In this document: piece after piece, positions 35,018 through 44,548 of the stretch
Numbering within the stretch: position 1 is the stretch's first letter
How the letters are laid out: each line of letters begins with the position of its first letter
Source: Desemzia sp045528445
GTDB lineage: Bacteria > Bacillota > Bacilli > Lactobacillales > Carnobacteriaceae
Assembly (NCBI RefSeq): GCF_045528445.1
Contig: NZ_JBGQQU010000014.1
Location: forward strand, 1 to 64,000
Length of the DNA: 64,000 nt
Reading direction: 5' to 3'
Program-made: the position numbers and the translations under genes
Notes under the pieces: generated by a model
The model's input: only the letters and a program-made list of their open reading frames with translations
What the model was told of the DNA's origin: nothing
Databases searched by the model: none

Positions 35018-35269
35018 TTATTCTTCGGGCAAATGCCTAATTTGAGTAATCAGTTTTTGTTCAACTGGGCTTAACTTTGAATTGAAAAATTCAGAAAGGG
35101 CTACGCCTAAAACTTTACAAATATGTGTGAGTGTTTTTAGGGACAATTTCGTTGTATTGTTTTCGATCGCTGAAACAAAAGACGGAGAAACAGCGATTTG
35201 TTCTGATAATTCCTTTGTTGTCATACCACTTAATTTTCGTAGTTCTTGAATTCTGTGTCCTATATCCAT
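35018..35269 (-). CDS. Small XRE-family regulator
   Basis: 83 residues from ATG 35269, fixed by GAAGGAGG 5 nt upstream; in-frame upstream ATGs lie at or before that site. A single helix-turn-helix (MTTKELSEQIAVSPSFVSAIENN) and a short tail (SPVEQKLITQIRHLPEE). Such short regulators sometimes repress a divergent neighbour; here the SulP gene starts about 190 nt away on the other strand. Target unproven. Confidence 0.8.
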   Translation of the reverse strand: MDIGHRIQELRKLSGMTTKELSEQIAVSPSFVSAIENNTTKLSLKTLTHICKVLGVALSEFFNSKLSPVEQKLITQIRHLPEE

Positions 35270-35458
35270 TTTATCCTCCTTCATCTTCATATAGAAAGCT
35301 TTCTTTAAGCGTCGAGACCTATTTTAGTTGGCATTACAGCATAAAGAAACCTATGAGTTGTTTTGTAAACCTATAGATAAATTTTTATTTTATTATTTTC
35401 ATCTACATGTTAATATTATTCGATATGAGTTTTTAAGAATTTGAAGAGGACGGTATTT

Positions 35459-36892
35459 ATGCAAAAGTATAAAAAAGAATGGTTTGGTAATGTTAAAGGG
35501 GATATTTTAGCGGGAATTGTCGTTTGTTTAGCTTTATTCCCCGAAGTCATCGGCTTCATGTTGGTTGCGGGTGTAGAGCCCATTGTCGGGGTCTATGCAA
35601 CCTTCTTTATTACAGCTGCTGCTGCATTCTTCGGTGGTCGGCCAGGGATGATTTCAGCTGCTGCAGGGTCAGTTGCATTAGTGTTGGCTCATTTAGTTGC
35701 TGAGTATGGGGTAGAATACCTTTTTGCTGCAACTATTTTAGCCGGAATTATACAGCTTGTATTAGGTTTGTTTAAGGTAGGAGAACTAATGCGCTACATT
35801 CCTAAGCCTGTTATGCTTGGTTTTGTAAATGCTTTAGGGATCATGATGTTCTTGTCTCAGTTGGATCATTTCAAAGGAGGCCCCATCTTACTAGTACTTG
35901 GAGTGATTGGGATTGCTATTATATTTTTAGCTCCTAAACTAACGAAAAAAATTCCTGCACCTATTATTTCAATTGTAGTCATTACAGCTCTCGTACTAGG
36001 ATTGGATTTGAATGCACAATTATTAGGTGATCTAGGGTCTATTTCAAGTGAGGTGCCTAAATTTGGTATTCCAAGTGTGCCAATAAATGTAGAAACAGTG
36101 AGAATCATTTTACCAACTGCACTTTCGGTAGCTATTGTCGGTTTAGTAGAATCTTTATTGACCGCACAATTAGTAGATGAAATGACAAATGAACCAAGTG
36201 ATAAAAACCGTGAGTCTATGAGTCAAGGGATTGGAAATATGCTATCTGGTTTCTTTGGTGGTATTGCTGGATGCGGTATGATCGGTCAAACCATTATTAA
36301 CCTTAATTATGGTGGGATTGGTCGTTTAGCTACTTTCTTGTCTGGTTTTTTCATGTTGATGTCCGTAGTCTTATTCAATGAAGTAGTGTCAGACATTCCA
36401 GTAGTAGCCTTGGCAACGGTAATGGTAGTCGTAGCTTTTGAAACCATTGACTGGAGATCGATTAAACGTTTGACTGTTATGCCCAAAGATGACAGTTTGG
36501 TTATGATTTTAACCGTGGCGATTGTATTAATTACACATAATTTAGCCTATGGTGTAGTTGCTGGAACCTTAGTCAGTGCTGTCTTTGCAGCCTTTAAAAT
36601 GACGCATCTTCAAGTAGAAAAAGGTACAGAACAAGATGAGTATCATTATAAGGCACACGGGCATCTTTATTTCGCATCAGCGGAGAAGTTTTTAGATTTT
36701 TTTGTCCGTGACTTTGACCATGAAGGTGAATTAATTATCGATGTTAGTGCCATGACTTTATGGGATTCAACAGCTGTCGAAGCGATTGATAAATTAATCA
36801 GTAAAAACAAAGAATCCGGTGTAACTTTTATTAATGCGGATAATCAAAGCAAAAAATTATTTCAGAAGAATTCTACTCATAAGATGAAATAG
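35459..36892 (+). CDS. SulP family anion transporter with STAS domain
   Basis: 477 residues from ATG 35459 (GAGGA upstream). Residues 10-385 are a multi-pass membrane domain with the SulP signature region (LALFPEVIGFMLVAGVEP, AAAGSVALVLAHLV). Residues about 390-475 are a cytosolic STAS domain (GHLYFASAEKFLDFF, ELIIDVSAMTLWDSTAVEAI). SulP proteins carry sulfate, bicarbonate or other anions; the substrate here is not readable. Single gene, with a divergent XRE gene upstream. Confidence 0.9.
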   Translation: MQKYKKEWFGNVKGDILAGIVVCLALFPEVIGFMLVAGVEPIVGVYATFFITAAAAFFGGRPGMISAAAGSVALVLAHLVAEYGVEYLFAATILAGIIQLVLGLFKVGELMRYIPKPVMLGFVNALGIMMFLSQLDHFKGGPILLVLGVIGIAIIFLAPKLTKKIPAPIISIVVITALVLGLDLNAQLLGDLGSISSEVPKFGIPSVPINVETVRIILPTALSVAIVGLVESLLTAQLVDEMTNEPSDKNRESMSQGIGNMLSGFFGGIAGCGMIGQTIINLNYGGIGRLATFLSGFFMLMSVVLFNEVVSDIPVVALATVMVVVAFETIDWRSIKRLTVMPKDDSLVMILTVAIVLITHNLAYGVVAGTLVSAVFAAFKMTHLQVEKGTEQDEYHYKAHGHLYFASAEKFLDFFVRDFDHEGELIIDVSAMTLWDSTAVEAIDKLISKNKESGVTFINADNQSKKLFQKNSTHKMK

Positions 36893-37054
36893 TATTAGAG
36901 ATAGGACCTCTGCAAAGGGATCTTTTTTATCTTATCATCAGTGATATATTTAGTAGAATCAAGTAGTTGAACTGAATTTAAACTAGTATTAGGTATAATA
37001 ATGAAGTATAGTGTACGAAAATAGGAACAGAATCAGATGACTGAGAGGGACAAC

Positions 37055-37795
37055 ATGAGAAATATCAAAATGACGATTGAATACGATGGCGGAAGGTATT
37101 TGGGTTGGCAAAGGCTTGGAGACTCGAATAAAACCATTCAAGGAAAAATAGAGAATATCCTGAGTGAAATGACGGGAACTAAAACTGAAATCGTGGGTTC
37201 TGGGCGTACAGATGCCGGAACCCACGCTAAGGGACAAATAGCTAATTTCAAGACAGTATCTGATATGGAACTGGTTACGATGCAGGCGTTTTTTAATCGT
37301 TACCTCCCGCAAGATATTGTTGTAAAAGAGTTAGAAGAGGTTCCGGAAAGATTCCACTCTCGATATAACGCTGTTGGTAAACAATACAGCTACTATATTT
37401 GGAATAGTGTCGTGCCTTCTGCATTTGAACGCAATTACAGTTTCCATTATCCTGAAAAATTGGATATCGACAAGATGAATGAGGCTTGCAATAAACTTGT
37501 CGGAACTCATGACTTTATTGGATTCTCATCGCTTAAAAAGTCGAAAAAATCAACGGTTAGAACCATCAATGAAATTTCGATTCAGAAGGAAGGTAACCTG
37601 CTGCACTTTACATTTGTTGGAGAAGGTTTCTTGCATAAAATGGTTAGAATCATGATGGGGACGCTTCTTGAAATCGGAGCAGGGATGACAGAACCAGAAT
37701 ATATTGATACTATCTTCGAGAGTAAAATTAGAAGTAATGCTGGGATGACGGTGCCTGCTCAAGGTCTGTTCCTAGATGAAGTGTATTACAATTAA
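37055..37795 (+). CDS. truA: tRNA pseudouridine(38-40) synthase
   Basis: 246 residues from ATG 37055 (GAGAGGG site), preferred over ATG 37037. TruA isomerises U38-40 in the anticodon arm. The catalytic Asp lies in GSGRTDAGTHAKGQ; YDGGRYLGWQ at the start and the C-terminal FLHKMVRIMMGTLLEIG are typical. Single gene with a strong terminator. Confidence 0.95.
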   Translation: MRNIKMTIEYDGGRYLGWQRLGDSNKTIQGKIENILSEMTGTKTEIVGSGRTDAGTHAKGQIANFKTVSDMELVTMQAFFNRYLPQDIVVKELEEVPERFHSRYNAVGKQYSYYIWNSVVPSAFERNYSFHYPEKLDIDKMNEACNKLVGTHDFIGFSSLKKSKKSTVRTINEISIQKEGNLLHFTFVGEGFLHKMVRIMMGTLLEIGAGMTEPEYIDTIFESKIRSNAGMTVPAQGLFLDEVYYN

Positions 37796-37827
37796 AGAGA
37801 AGTCACTTTAAAAAATCAAGTTATAAG

Positions 37828-37880
37828 AAACAAGGGCCTCCCAAAAACGAGATAAAAGTTTTTGAGAGGCCCTTGTTTCT
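37828..37880 (+). terminator. Terminator after truA
   Basis: Long stem, arms 37828-37848 and 37858-37878, almost perfectly paired. Confidence 0.85.
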
Positions 37881-37938
37881 AGCTTTATATGAATCTACTG
37901 CTATACTATTAAGTGCTGTTATACGAGGAGATGAACTT

Positions 37939-38844
37939 ATGATTACTAAAACACTTTTTAACAACGAAAAAAACAAATGGATTAATATAAACACTGATAG
38001 TTCCGAAGAATTAAAGAACCTTTATCAAGATTACGAAATTGATGATGAAATAGCCGCTTATTCACTTGATAAAAACGAACGTGCTCATTTGGATTATGAT
38101 CAACCAACGGATACTTTTGTATTGATTTTTAATGTACCTAATCAAAGCAAAATAGATGATCATTACGAAACCATTCCTATGACGTTTTTGATTAAGGATC
38201 TTCGTTTTATCACTATCTCGAATAGTAATAATCAGTATGTCATCTCGAAAATGGAGAAGTATTTAAAACGTAATCCAGATACTACTATATTTAAGTTTTT
38301 ATTCAGCAGTTTATTGTTGATTACAGACTCTTATTTTCCTTTGGTAGAGGAAATAAATAGTGACAGAAAATGGATCAATGATAAGTTGAAAATAAAGACA
38401 ACAAAACAAAATTTGCTATCTTTATCGAATCTAGAGACTGGAGTAGTTTACTTTGTTTCAGCCTCAAGACAAAATACGGTGTTGCTGGAACAAGTTAGAA
38501 CGCATATGATTTACCGTGCGTTAGACGAAAGCGAAAGAGAACAGTTTGAAGATGCGTTAATAGAAGCGAAGCAGCTAGTTGAAATGACACAAGTGTCTTC
38601 ACAAATTTTGCAGCAATTATCCGGAACCTATAACAATGTTCTAAACAATAATTTGAATGATACGATGAAAATTTTAACTGCATTGTCTATTTTGTTGACA
38701 GTGCCTACAATCATTACGGGATTTTTCGGCATGAACATGCCTCTTCCGTTAGAAAATAATCCTGCTGGCTGGTTGGTTACTATTGGCATTAGTGTGGTAC
38801 TTTGGTTTGGGCTATCTTATATTTTGCGAAAGTTAATGAATTAG
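37939..38844 (+). CDS. corA: CorA-type Mg2+/divalent cation channel
   Basis: 301 residues from ATG 37939 (GAGGAG site). Large N-terminal cytosolic domain, then two C-terminal membrane helices with the signature Gly-Met-Asn (FFGMNMPLPLENNPAGW). It probably admits Mg2+ or Co2+ as a pentamer. Single gene. An MgtC-like gene lies 5 kb on, but no shared regulation was seen. Confidence 0.9.
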   Translation: MITKTLFNNEKNKWININTDSSEELKNLYQDYEIDDEIAAYSLDKNERAHLDYDQPTDTFVLIFNVPNQSKIDDHYETIPMTFLIKDLRFITISNSNNQYVISKMEKYLKRNPDTTIFKFLFSSLLLITDSYFPLVEEINSDRKWINDKLKIKTTKQNLLSLSNLETGVVYFVSASRQNTVLLEQVRTHMIYRALDESEREQFEDALIEAKQLVEMTQVSSQILQQLSGTYNNVLNNNLNDTMKILTALSILLTVPTIITGFFGMNMPLPLENNPAGWLVTIGISVVLWFGLSYILRKLMN

Positions 38845-39012
38845 GATGGCCGGAATATCCAAAAAAAGGCATCGAATTCCTAAAATAAAGATAATTTTTT
38901 GTGAGTCTATCTAGATGACTACATAGCACATTAATAGACGTTCTAATGTTACTAAGGTATAATTTGATGGATAAGTTATTTTAGAAAGACAGAAAGTGAA
39001 AGGTAGTCAAGA

Positions 39013-39990
39013 ATGAAAACTATTACGATATTAGTTCCAGCATACAATGAAGAAGAAGTCCTTGAACAGATGTATCATGTGTTAGTTGAAGTATGCAATC
39101 GATTAACCAACTATCACTTCGAGTTTCTTTTTGTCAATGATGGGAGTAAAGATAGAACGCTTGAAATTGTTAAACAACTTAAAGAAAAAGACGAGCGTGT
39201 GCAATATGTGGACCTTTCCAGGAATTTTGGCAAAGAAGTCGCTATGTCGGCAGGCTTTGATTATGCTAGTGGAGATGCGATGATCATCATGGATGCCGAT
39301 TTGCAGCATCCGCCAGAAGCTATTGAAGAGATGCTCTATTGGTGGGAACAAGGGTATGACGATGTTTACGCTATTCGCAGAAAAAGAGAAGGCGAAAGCA
39401 AGCTCAAGAAATGGACATCAAAAACCTATTATAAATTATTGCAAAAAGTTTCCAAAGAAGAAATCATTCCGGATGCCGGAGATTTTCGCCTGCTAGATAA
39501 AAAATGTATCGAAGCCTTATCTCAGTTGAGAGAACATTCCCGTTACACTAAAGGGATGTACAATTGGATCGGATTCAAAAAGAAAGAAATCACTTTTGAT
39601 GCTGATCCTAGAGCAGGTGGAGAAACAAAATGGAAGTTTGGTTCTCTGGTAACTCTTGCCATCAATGGAGTCACTTCTTACAGCACACTTCCCTTGAAAG
39701 TATGGTCTTTGGTAGGAATGATTATTTCTTTACTTGGTTTCATTTACTTGTTTATTGAGATTATGCGGACGATTTTCTTTGGAAATACAGTTGCCGGCTA
39801 TCCATCATTGATAGCGGGGGTGCTTTTCCTAGGCGGAATCCAACTGATTTCTTTAGGGGTTATTGGCGAATATTTGGGACGCGTATTTGTGGAAACCAAA
39901 GACCGGCCGCTTTATTTTGTACAAGAGACTTCTGAAGAAAAACGTCAGAAAAAAGAAGCTGCTACTAGTAATGAAAAAGAAAAAGAATAA
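39013..39990 (+). CDS. GT2 glycosyltransferase, CsbB/GtrB-type (undecaprenyl-phosphate sugar synthase)
   Basis: 325 residues. Cytosolic GT-A domain (ITILVPAYNEEEVLEQMY, nucleotide-sugar Asp motif MDADLQHPPEAI, acceptor region DAGDFRLLDKKC) followed by two membrane helices near 230-300. Such enzymes load a sugar, often GlcNAc or glucose, onto undecaprenyl phosphate. It is followed by GtrA- and YfhO-type genes, the layout known from B. subtilis csbB-yfhO and Listeria lipoteichoic/wall teichoic acid glycosylation. Confidence 0.9.
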   Translation: MKTITILVPAYNEEEVLEQMYHVLVEVCNRLTNYHFEFLFVNDGSKDRTLEIVKQLKEKDERVQYVDLSRNFGKEVAMSAGFDYASGDAMIIMDADLQHPPEAIEEMLYWWEQGYDDVYAIRRKREGESKLKKWTSKTYYKLLQKVSKEEIIPDAGDFRLLDKKCIEALSQLREHSRYTKGMYNWIGFKKKEITFDADPRAGGETKWKFGSLVTLAINGVTSYSTLPLKVWSLVGMIISLLGFIYLFIEIMRTIFFGNTVAGYPSLIAGVLFLGGIQLISLGVIGEYLGRVFVETKDRPLYFVQETSEEKRQKKEAATSNEKEKE

Positions 39991-40010
39991 GCAGAAAGCG
40001 TTGGTTTTGC

Positions 40011-40436
40011 ATGATGGAATTAGTAAAAAAATTATATGTGAAGTATGAAGAAGTAATTGTTTATTTAGTTTTTGGTGTACTGACAACAGTCGTCAATATC
40101 GTCGTGTTCTATGTGATGGACTCTGTTTTGGGAGTACAGTATTTGATCGCAAATGCAGTAGCTATTATTCTGTCGATATTATTTGCTTTCTTCACCAATA
40201 AAAAGTACGTGTTTAAATCAAAATCTGAAAGTTTTCAAAGTTGGTTGAAAGAATTTGTTTTATTTAGTGGATTTAGAGCTGTTTCTGGAATATTTGATAT
40301 GTTGAGCATGTGGATACTAGTTGATTTTATATTAGTAGACACGAATATAGCTAAAATAGCCACCCAATTTATTGTGGTCGTACTAAATTATTTTTTCAGT
40401 AAATTCTTTGTCTTCAAACAAAAGAAATCAGATTGA
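40011..40436 (+). CDS. GtrA/GtcA-like membrane protein (lipid-linked sugar flippase candidate)
   Basis: 141 residues, four membrane helices, with family features KYEEVIVYLVFGVLTTVVNI and FFTNKKYVFKSKS. GtrA/GtcA proteins are thought to move the undecaprenyl-linked sugar across the membrane. Starts 20 nt after the GT2 gene; the stop is followed 25 nt later by the YfhO-type gene. Confidence 0.9.
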   Translation: MMELVKKLYVKYEEVIVYLVFGVLTTVVNIVVFYVMDSVLGVQYLIANAVAIILSILFAFFTNKKYVFKSKSESFQSWLKEFVLFSGFRAVSGIFDMLSMWILVDFILVDTNIAKIATQFIVVVLNYFFSKFFVFKQKKSD

Positions 40437-40461
40437 AAAATAATTAGGAAGAAAGAGATTG

Positions 40462-43221
40462 GTGACTAATGTTATGAAACAACTAGGAATGACACAGAAA
40501 AAGAATACCGCAAATCTCTTTTTGTGGTATTCTCTTTTCTTTATCGTCATAATGACTTCGATTTATGGGTACTTTGTGTACAGCGGGACTTCTTTTATTT
40601 GGCAAAGTGACGGATTTACCCAACACTATTTATTGTTTGAAGACTATGTAAGTATGTGGCGGGAATTTTTACTGCATCCAACTGGTGGATTTCAATTTTG
40701 GGATTGGACGATCGGTTTAGGTGCGGATGTGATCACTTCTTACGGGTATTATGTAGTAGGAGACCCGTTTGTGTATTTAGGACTGCTATTTCCATCTAGT
40801 ATGATGGAATTTGCTTTTCATTTTTTGATTGTGCTCAGAATTTACTGTATTGGATTAGCGTTTATTTTTTATGCTCGGAAATTGGGTTTCAGTAATTCTG
40901 GGATATTGGCAGGGGTTTTCGTCTATACTTTCGCCCATTATGTAACATTGAATGCTACAAGACATCCTTTCTTTTTGATGCCGATGGTGTTCTTTCCGCT
41001 TCTTTGCCTGGGTGTAGAAAAAATATTGCGCAATGAAACAGCCTTTTTATTCGCTGGAGTTGTATTTGTGAGTGCGGCGAGCAATTTTTATTTCTTCTAT
41101 AAATTAACGATATTGATTTTTATCTACGCTATTTTTCGATATCTTGATCTATACCGTTTAGAAAAACCATTCAAAGAGTTTTGGAGTTATTTCTTCAGAG
41201 CTTTATATAGTTATTTAGTGGGTGTGTGCATGTCTGCGGTTGTGTTGTTCCCGGTGATTTGGGGATTCTTGCAATCATCAAGAGGATCAGGGGAAATGGC
41301 GAGCGGTATGACATTATACCCACTGCAATATTACATTGCTCTTTTAGCGAATGGATTTATTTCAGAAAGCTATTTATGGACTGTACTTGGGTTTGCTGGG
41401 ATAGTCATGCTTGTCATCCCGCTGATGTTCACCAGACGGAAGTTATTCGGCTCTATTCCATTTATGTTGATCCTGTTTACAGTTATGCTGCTGTTTCCGC
41501 TATTCGGATCGATTATGAATGGGTTCTCTGGCCCATATAATCGCTGGACATTTGCTATTCCATTATTCTTAGGGATAGCAGTGGCACAATTTTATCAACA
41601 CCGATTTGATTGGACAAAAAAAGATCGGCGAGCAATGGCGATAGGTGCACTTATTTTTGGCGTCTTATCGATCGTTCCGCAAGTGATAGACGGTTTTTCG
41701 CTTGCTCGAACAGTACCTTTGATTGCGGCACTAGTGGCATTGGCTGTCATCGTGACAGCTGCAAAACTCCAACATGTTGGCAAATGGGCAACGAAGCAGA
41801 GTAGTCTCGCTTCTTCGATCATTCTTTTATCGATCATCGCAAATGTGATTTTCAATGCGCAACAGTATTATTATCCATTTGGTCAAAATAAAATGTCCGC
41901 CTTGTTGGATTACGGAACAGCTGATGAGCAATACGCACAGGTATTTGATGGTGTGGAAGAAGAAATTCCTGATGTCGAAGAAGAGCCGTTTCGAATTGGT
42001 TTAACGGCAAAAGACAATCACATCAGAAACCATATGATTTACTTGGAACGAATGGGGATGACTTCTTATTTATCGATTACTAATGGTGCTGTGGCTGAAT
42101 TTGCCAGCCAATTAGAAGTTGGATCGTTTCAATTGATCCAACCGGTCCGTAATGGATTTGACGATCGCCGCATTGCGAATCATGTCATGGGAGTCCAATA
42201 TATCGTTACAGCTTTAAAGAATGAAAAATACTTGCCATACGGTTATGAAGTGGTTTATCGTTCAGAAGGAGACAATGCTCATTTAGTAGCTGAAACGGAT
42301 CAGGCATATCCATTTGCTTATGCGAATGACGCTTTTATGAGCAATACGGAGTTCGAGAAGTTGAATCCGGTGGAAAAAGAAGAATTTCTTTCGACTGGTT
42401 TTACGGCTGATGAAGAAAAGGTGGACTCCGCTAAACTGGCTTTATTTGAGGATCGTTTAACGACTCAATCTGTGGATACAACGATCAGCAGTCAAGATGA
42501 AGAAAAAATAACCATAGACGGCGATAAAATTTACGTTCAAGACAGTGATGGAAAAATAGCGATTCGCATCAATGATCTGGAAAATATTCGTAACAGTGAA
42601 GTGTATGTTTATTTAGAAGGACTCAATCATGAACCAAAACCGAGAGAATCTCTAAACAGAGTGAATACGAGTTTTAATACAACAGTAGCATTTAATGACA
42701 GAAATAAAATTATCCATCAATCCGACGAATTAAGCTTTAGTTCGTATATTCATCGAGAAAAAATGTTGTTCAACTTAGGTTATCAATCTGGAGATGAATC
42801 AGATACAATCACGCTTCAGTTTGAAAAGCCGGGAGTATATGACTTGGAAGAGATTACGGTCTATGCTCTGCCAATGGATGAAGCCTACGATGATAAAGTA
42901 GCTGAGAAGCGCGAAAACCAGTTGATGATTACGAACTTTGAAAATGAACGAGTCTCTGGTACGATTTCTTCAACAGAAGACACCGTGTTAGTAACTTCGA
43001 TGCCGTATTCAATAGGGTGGTCAGCAAAGATCAATGGAGAAGAAATAGATCCGATCAAAGTGAATTATGGCTTTATCGGGATTCCACTTGAAGCTGGGGA
43101 ATCTGAGGTACTATTCTCTTACCAGACTCCTTTTTTTAAAACAGGTTTAGTCGTTAGTGTGATCGGTTTTGCATTGTATGGTTTTGAATGGTGGAGATTT
43201 AAGAAGAAAGTTCAGTCATAA
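40462..43221 (+). CDS. YfhO-type GT-C membrane glycosyltransferase
   Basis: 919 residues if GTG 40462 is used; a TTG at 40459 and an ATG at 40474 are also possible. The first 460 residues hold about a dozen membrane helices with the early extracytoplasmic acidic loop (WQSDGFTQHYLLFEDY) typical of GT-C enzymes. The C-terminal 450 residues form a large outer domain ending in one more helix. YfhO uses undecaprenyl-phosphate sugar outside the cell to decorate lipoteichoic acid. It completes the three-gene glycosylation operon. Confidence 0.9.
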   Translation: MTNVMKQLGMTQKKNTANLFLWYSLFFIVIMTSIYGYFVYSGTSFIWQSDGFTQHYLLFEDYVSMWREFLLHPTGGFQFWDWTIGLGADVITSYGYYVVGDPFVYLGLLFPSSMMEFAFHFLIVLRIYCIGLAFIFYARKLGFSNSGILAGVFVYTFAHYVTLNATRHPFFLMPMVFFPLLCLGVEKILRNETAFLFAGVVFVSAASNFYFFYKLTILIFIYAIFRYLDLYRLEKPFKEFWSYFFRALYSYLVGVCMSAVVLFPVIWGFLQSSRGSGEMASGMTLYPLQYYIALLANGFISESYLWTVLGFAGIVMLVIPLMFTRRKLFGSIPFMLILFTVMLLFPLFGSIMNGFSGPYNRWTFAIPLFLGIAVAQFYQHRFDWTKKDRRAMAIGALIFGVLSIVPQVIDGFSLARTVPLIAALVALAVIVTAAKLQHVGKWATKQSSLASSIILLSIIANVIFNAQQYYYPFGQNKMSALLDYGTADEQYAQVFDGVEEEIPDVEEEPFRIGLTAKDNHIRNHMIYLERMGMTSYLSITNGAVAEFASQLEVGSFQLIQPVRNGFDDRRIANHVMGVQYIVTALKNEKYLPYGYEVVYRSEGDNAHLVAETDQAYPFAYANDAFMSNTEFEKLNPVEKEEFLSTGFTADEEKVDSAKLALFEDRLTTQSVDTTISSQDEEKITIDGDKIYVQDSDGKIAIRINDLENIRNSEVYVYLEGLNHEPKPRESLNRVNTSFNTTVAFNDRNKIIHQSDELSFSSYIHREKMLFNLGYQSGDESDTITLQFEKPGVYDLEEITVYALPMDEAYDDKVAEKRENQLMITNFENERVSGTISSTEDTVLVTSMPYSIGWSAKINGEEIDPIKVNYGFIGIPLEAGESEVLFSYQTPFFKTGLVVSVIGFALYGFEWWRFKKKVQS

Positions 43222-43222
43222 T

Positions 43223-43274
43223 AAAACAGCGCAAAAGGCTAGGTAAAATGGACTAGTCTTCTGTGCTGTTTTTA
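43223..43274 (+). terminator. Terminator after the YfhO-type gene
   Basis: AAAACAGC...CTAG / CTAG...GCTGTTTT stem with T run. Confidence 0.7.
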
Positions 43275-43311
43275 TTGACTCTTCATCTTCTAACGTTGGT
43301 AAAGAAATTTC

Positions 43312-43540
43312 CTCCGGCCTATGGGGTTACTTGTGGAAAGCCATGGGAACGCCTTGGCCGAATACCGCATCTCAAGGCTTGCAAGCGTCAAACTTAGTGT
43401 AACGGCTAAAGCCGAACACTAAGTAATTGCCATGATTGTTGCTGCTTCAGCAGCTTACAAGCATGGTACCCTTGGGCGTACGCCACAGTGTTTCCTTTTT
43501 TTTGCATCCTTATTCATGGCTATAAGCAACCCCATACTCC
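43312..43540. other. Branched, strongly structured intergenic element
   Basis: Outer imperfect inverted repeat: TATGGGGTTACTT near 43319-43331 pairs with AAGCAACCCCATA near 43525-43537. Inside are a GCCTTG/CAAGGC stem, the nested hairpin CTTAGTGT..GGCTAAAGCC..ACACTAAG (43393-43422) and CATG-TTGT-GCTGCTTCAGCAGC-ACAA-CATG (43431-43465). It lies between convergent genes, so it may be a noncoding RNA or a MITE-like insertion. No family recognised. Confidence 0.5.
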
Positions 43541-43635
43541 TCCATAAATTTCTAAGAATGAGTTTTTAAAAGGTTTAGCATTGAAAAGGAAACTGTTTTT
43601 ATTCATTAACGTCAAATATTATAGAACCTTTTTAT

Positions 43636-44340
43636 TTAGCGTTCTTTTAACGTACTGATATGCTGTACATTCTCCAAATCAATGATTTCATTTACTACAC
43701 GAGATAAAGGGAAATCTTCTGGAAGTCCAACAGTATAGTAATTGGAGTAGGCAGGAGCCTGATTTTCAGTGCTGTCTAAACTATGCTGTTCACTGAATAG
43801 TTTGATGTTGTTTTCAATGAAATACTGTTTTATGGCCTCTTGGGTTTCTTTGCCGATATATTTGATATAAATCAGATTCATATTGGGGGAACCGAATAAA
43901 CGTTTAATAATTCTTAATACGAGCAAAACAGCGACTGTACTGGCAACCGTCAAGAAGTAATACCCCATTCCAACAGAGATGCCAATTCCGGCAATTGCCC
44001 AAATAGAAGCGGCAGTTGTTAAACCAGAGACATTTCTTTTAGTGACAATAATGGTTCCAGCACCTAAAAATCCAATACCGCTGACGATCTGAGCTGTTAA
44101 ACGAATAAAATCTGTACTAAGCGTACCGGCTAGATCAGGATTTTCAATCACAGTTTCAATAATATCAAAACTGGCCTCAACTTGAGCCATCGCCATCACT
44201 GCAGCACCCACACACACCAGCATATGGGTCCTTAGACCTGCGTCGTGCCCTTTTGCTTCGCGTTCAAAACCGACAGCACTTCCGCACAGGATAGCTACGC
44301 TAATGCGAATGAGAATTTCTATATTGCTTAATTCATACAT
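43636..44340 (-). CDS. MgtC/SapB family membrane protein
   Basis: 234 residues from ATG 44340 (GGGGG site). Residues 5-145 hold four or five membrane helices with the family core AILCGSAVGFEREAKGHDAGLRTHMLVCVGAA (only key parts: GFERE, GLRTHMLV) and GIGFLGAGTIIV. A cytosolic ACT-like tail follows. MgtC proteins affect Mg2+ homeostasis and ATP synthase activity in pathogens; most Gram-positive members are uncharacterised. Confidence 0.88.
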   Translation of the reverse strand: MYELSNIEILIRISVAILCGSAVGFEREAKGHDAGLRTHMLVCVGAAVMAMAQVEASFDIIETVIENPDLAGTLSTDFIRLTAQIVSGIGFLGAGTIIVTKRNVSGLTTAASIWAIAGIGISVGMGYYFLTVASTVAVLLVLRIIKRLFGSPNMNLIYIKYIGKETQEAIKQYFIENNIKLFSEQHSLDSTENQAPAYSNYYTVGLPEDFPLSRVVNEIIDLENVQHISTLKER

Positions 44341-44476
44341 GCAGATCCCCCTTTCTATTTTCTCAAAATAAAGCACTAAAAAGGTGTTATGCTCTTATTT
44401 TTAATATAGCTTTACGGTGTAAATTTGTCAAAAAGGAACGTAAGAATAAACAGAAATTAAAAAAAGATTAAAATTT

Positions 44477-44490
44477 TGAAACCGATTTAT
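44477..44490 (+). promoter_or_regulatory. Possible cre (CcpA) site before the fructose operon
   Basis: TGAAACCGATTTAT matches the cre consensus TGWAANCGNTNWCA except at the 3' end; about 60 nt upstream of fruR. Weak. Confidence 0.3.
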
Positions 44491-44548
44491 ATTTTGATTG
44501 TTTTTGAACGATAATGGTGGTAAAGTAATGGTGAAGAAGGTGTGTATA

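Noticed and set aside
43636..44340. Mg2+ riboswitch control of corA/mgtC genes
   Set aside because: The leaders of both genes are short and show no M-box or ykoK-type conserved segments.
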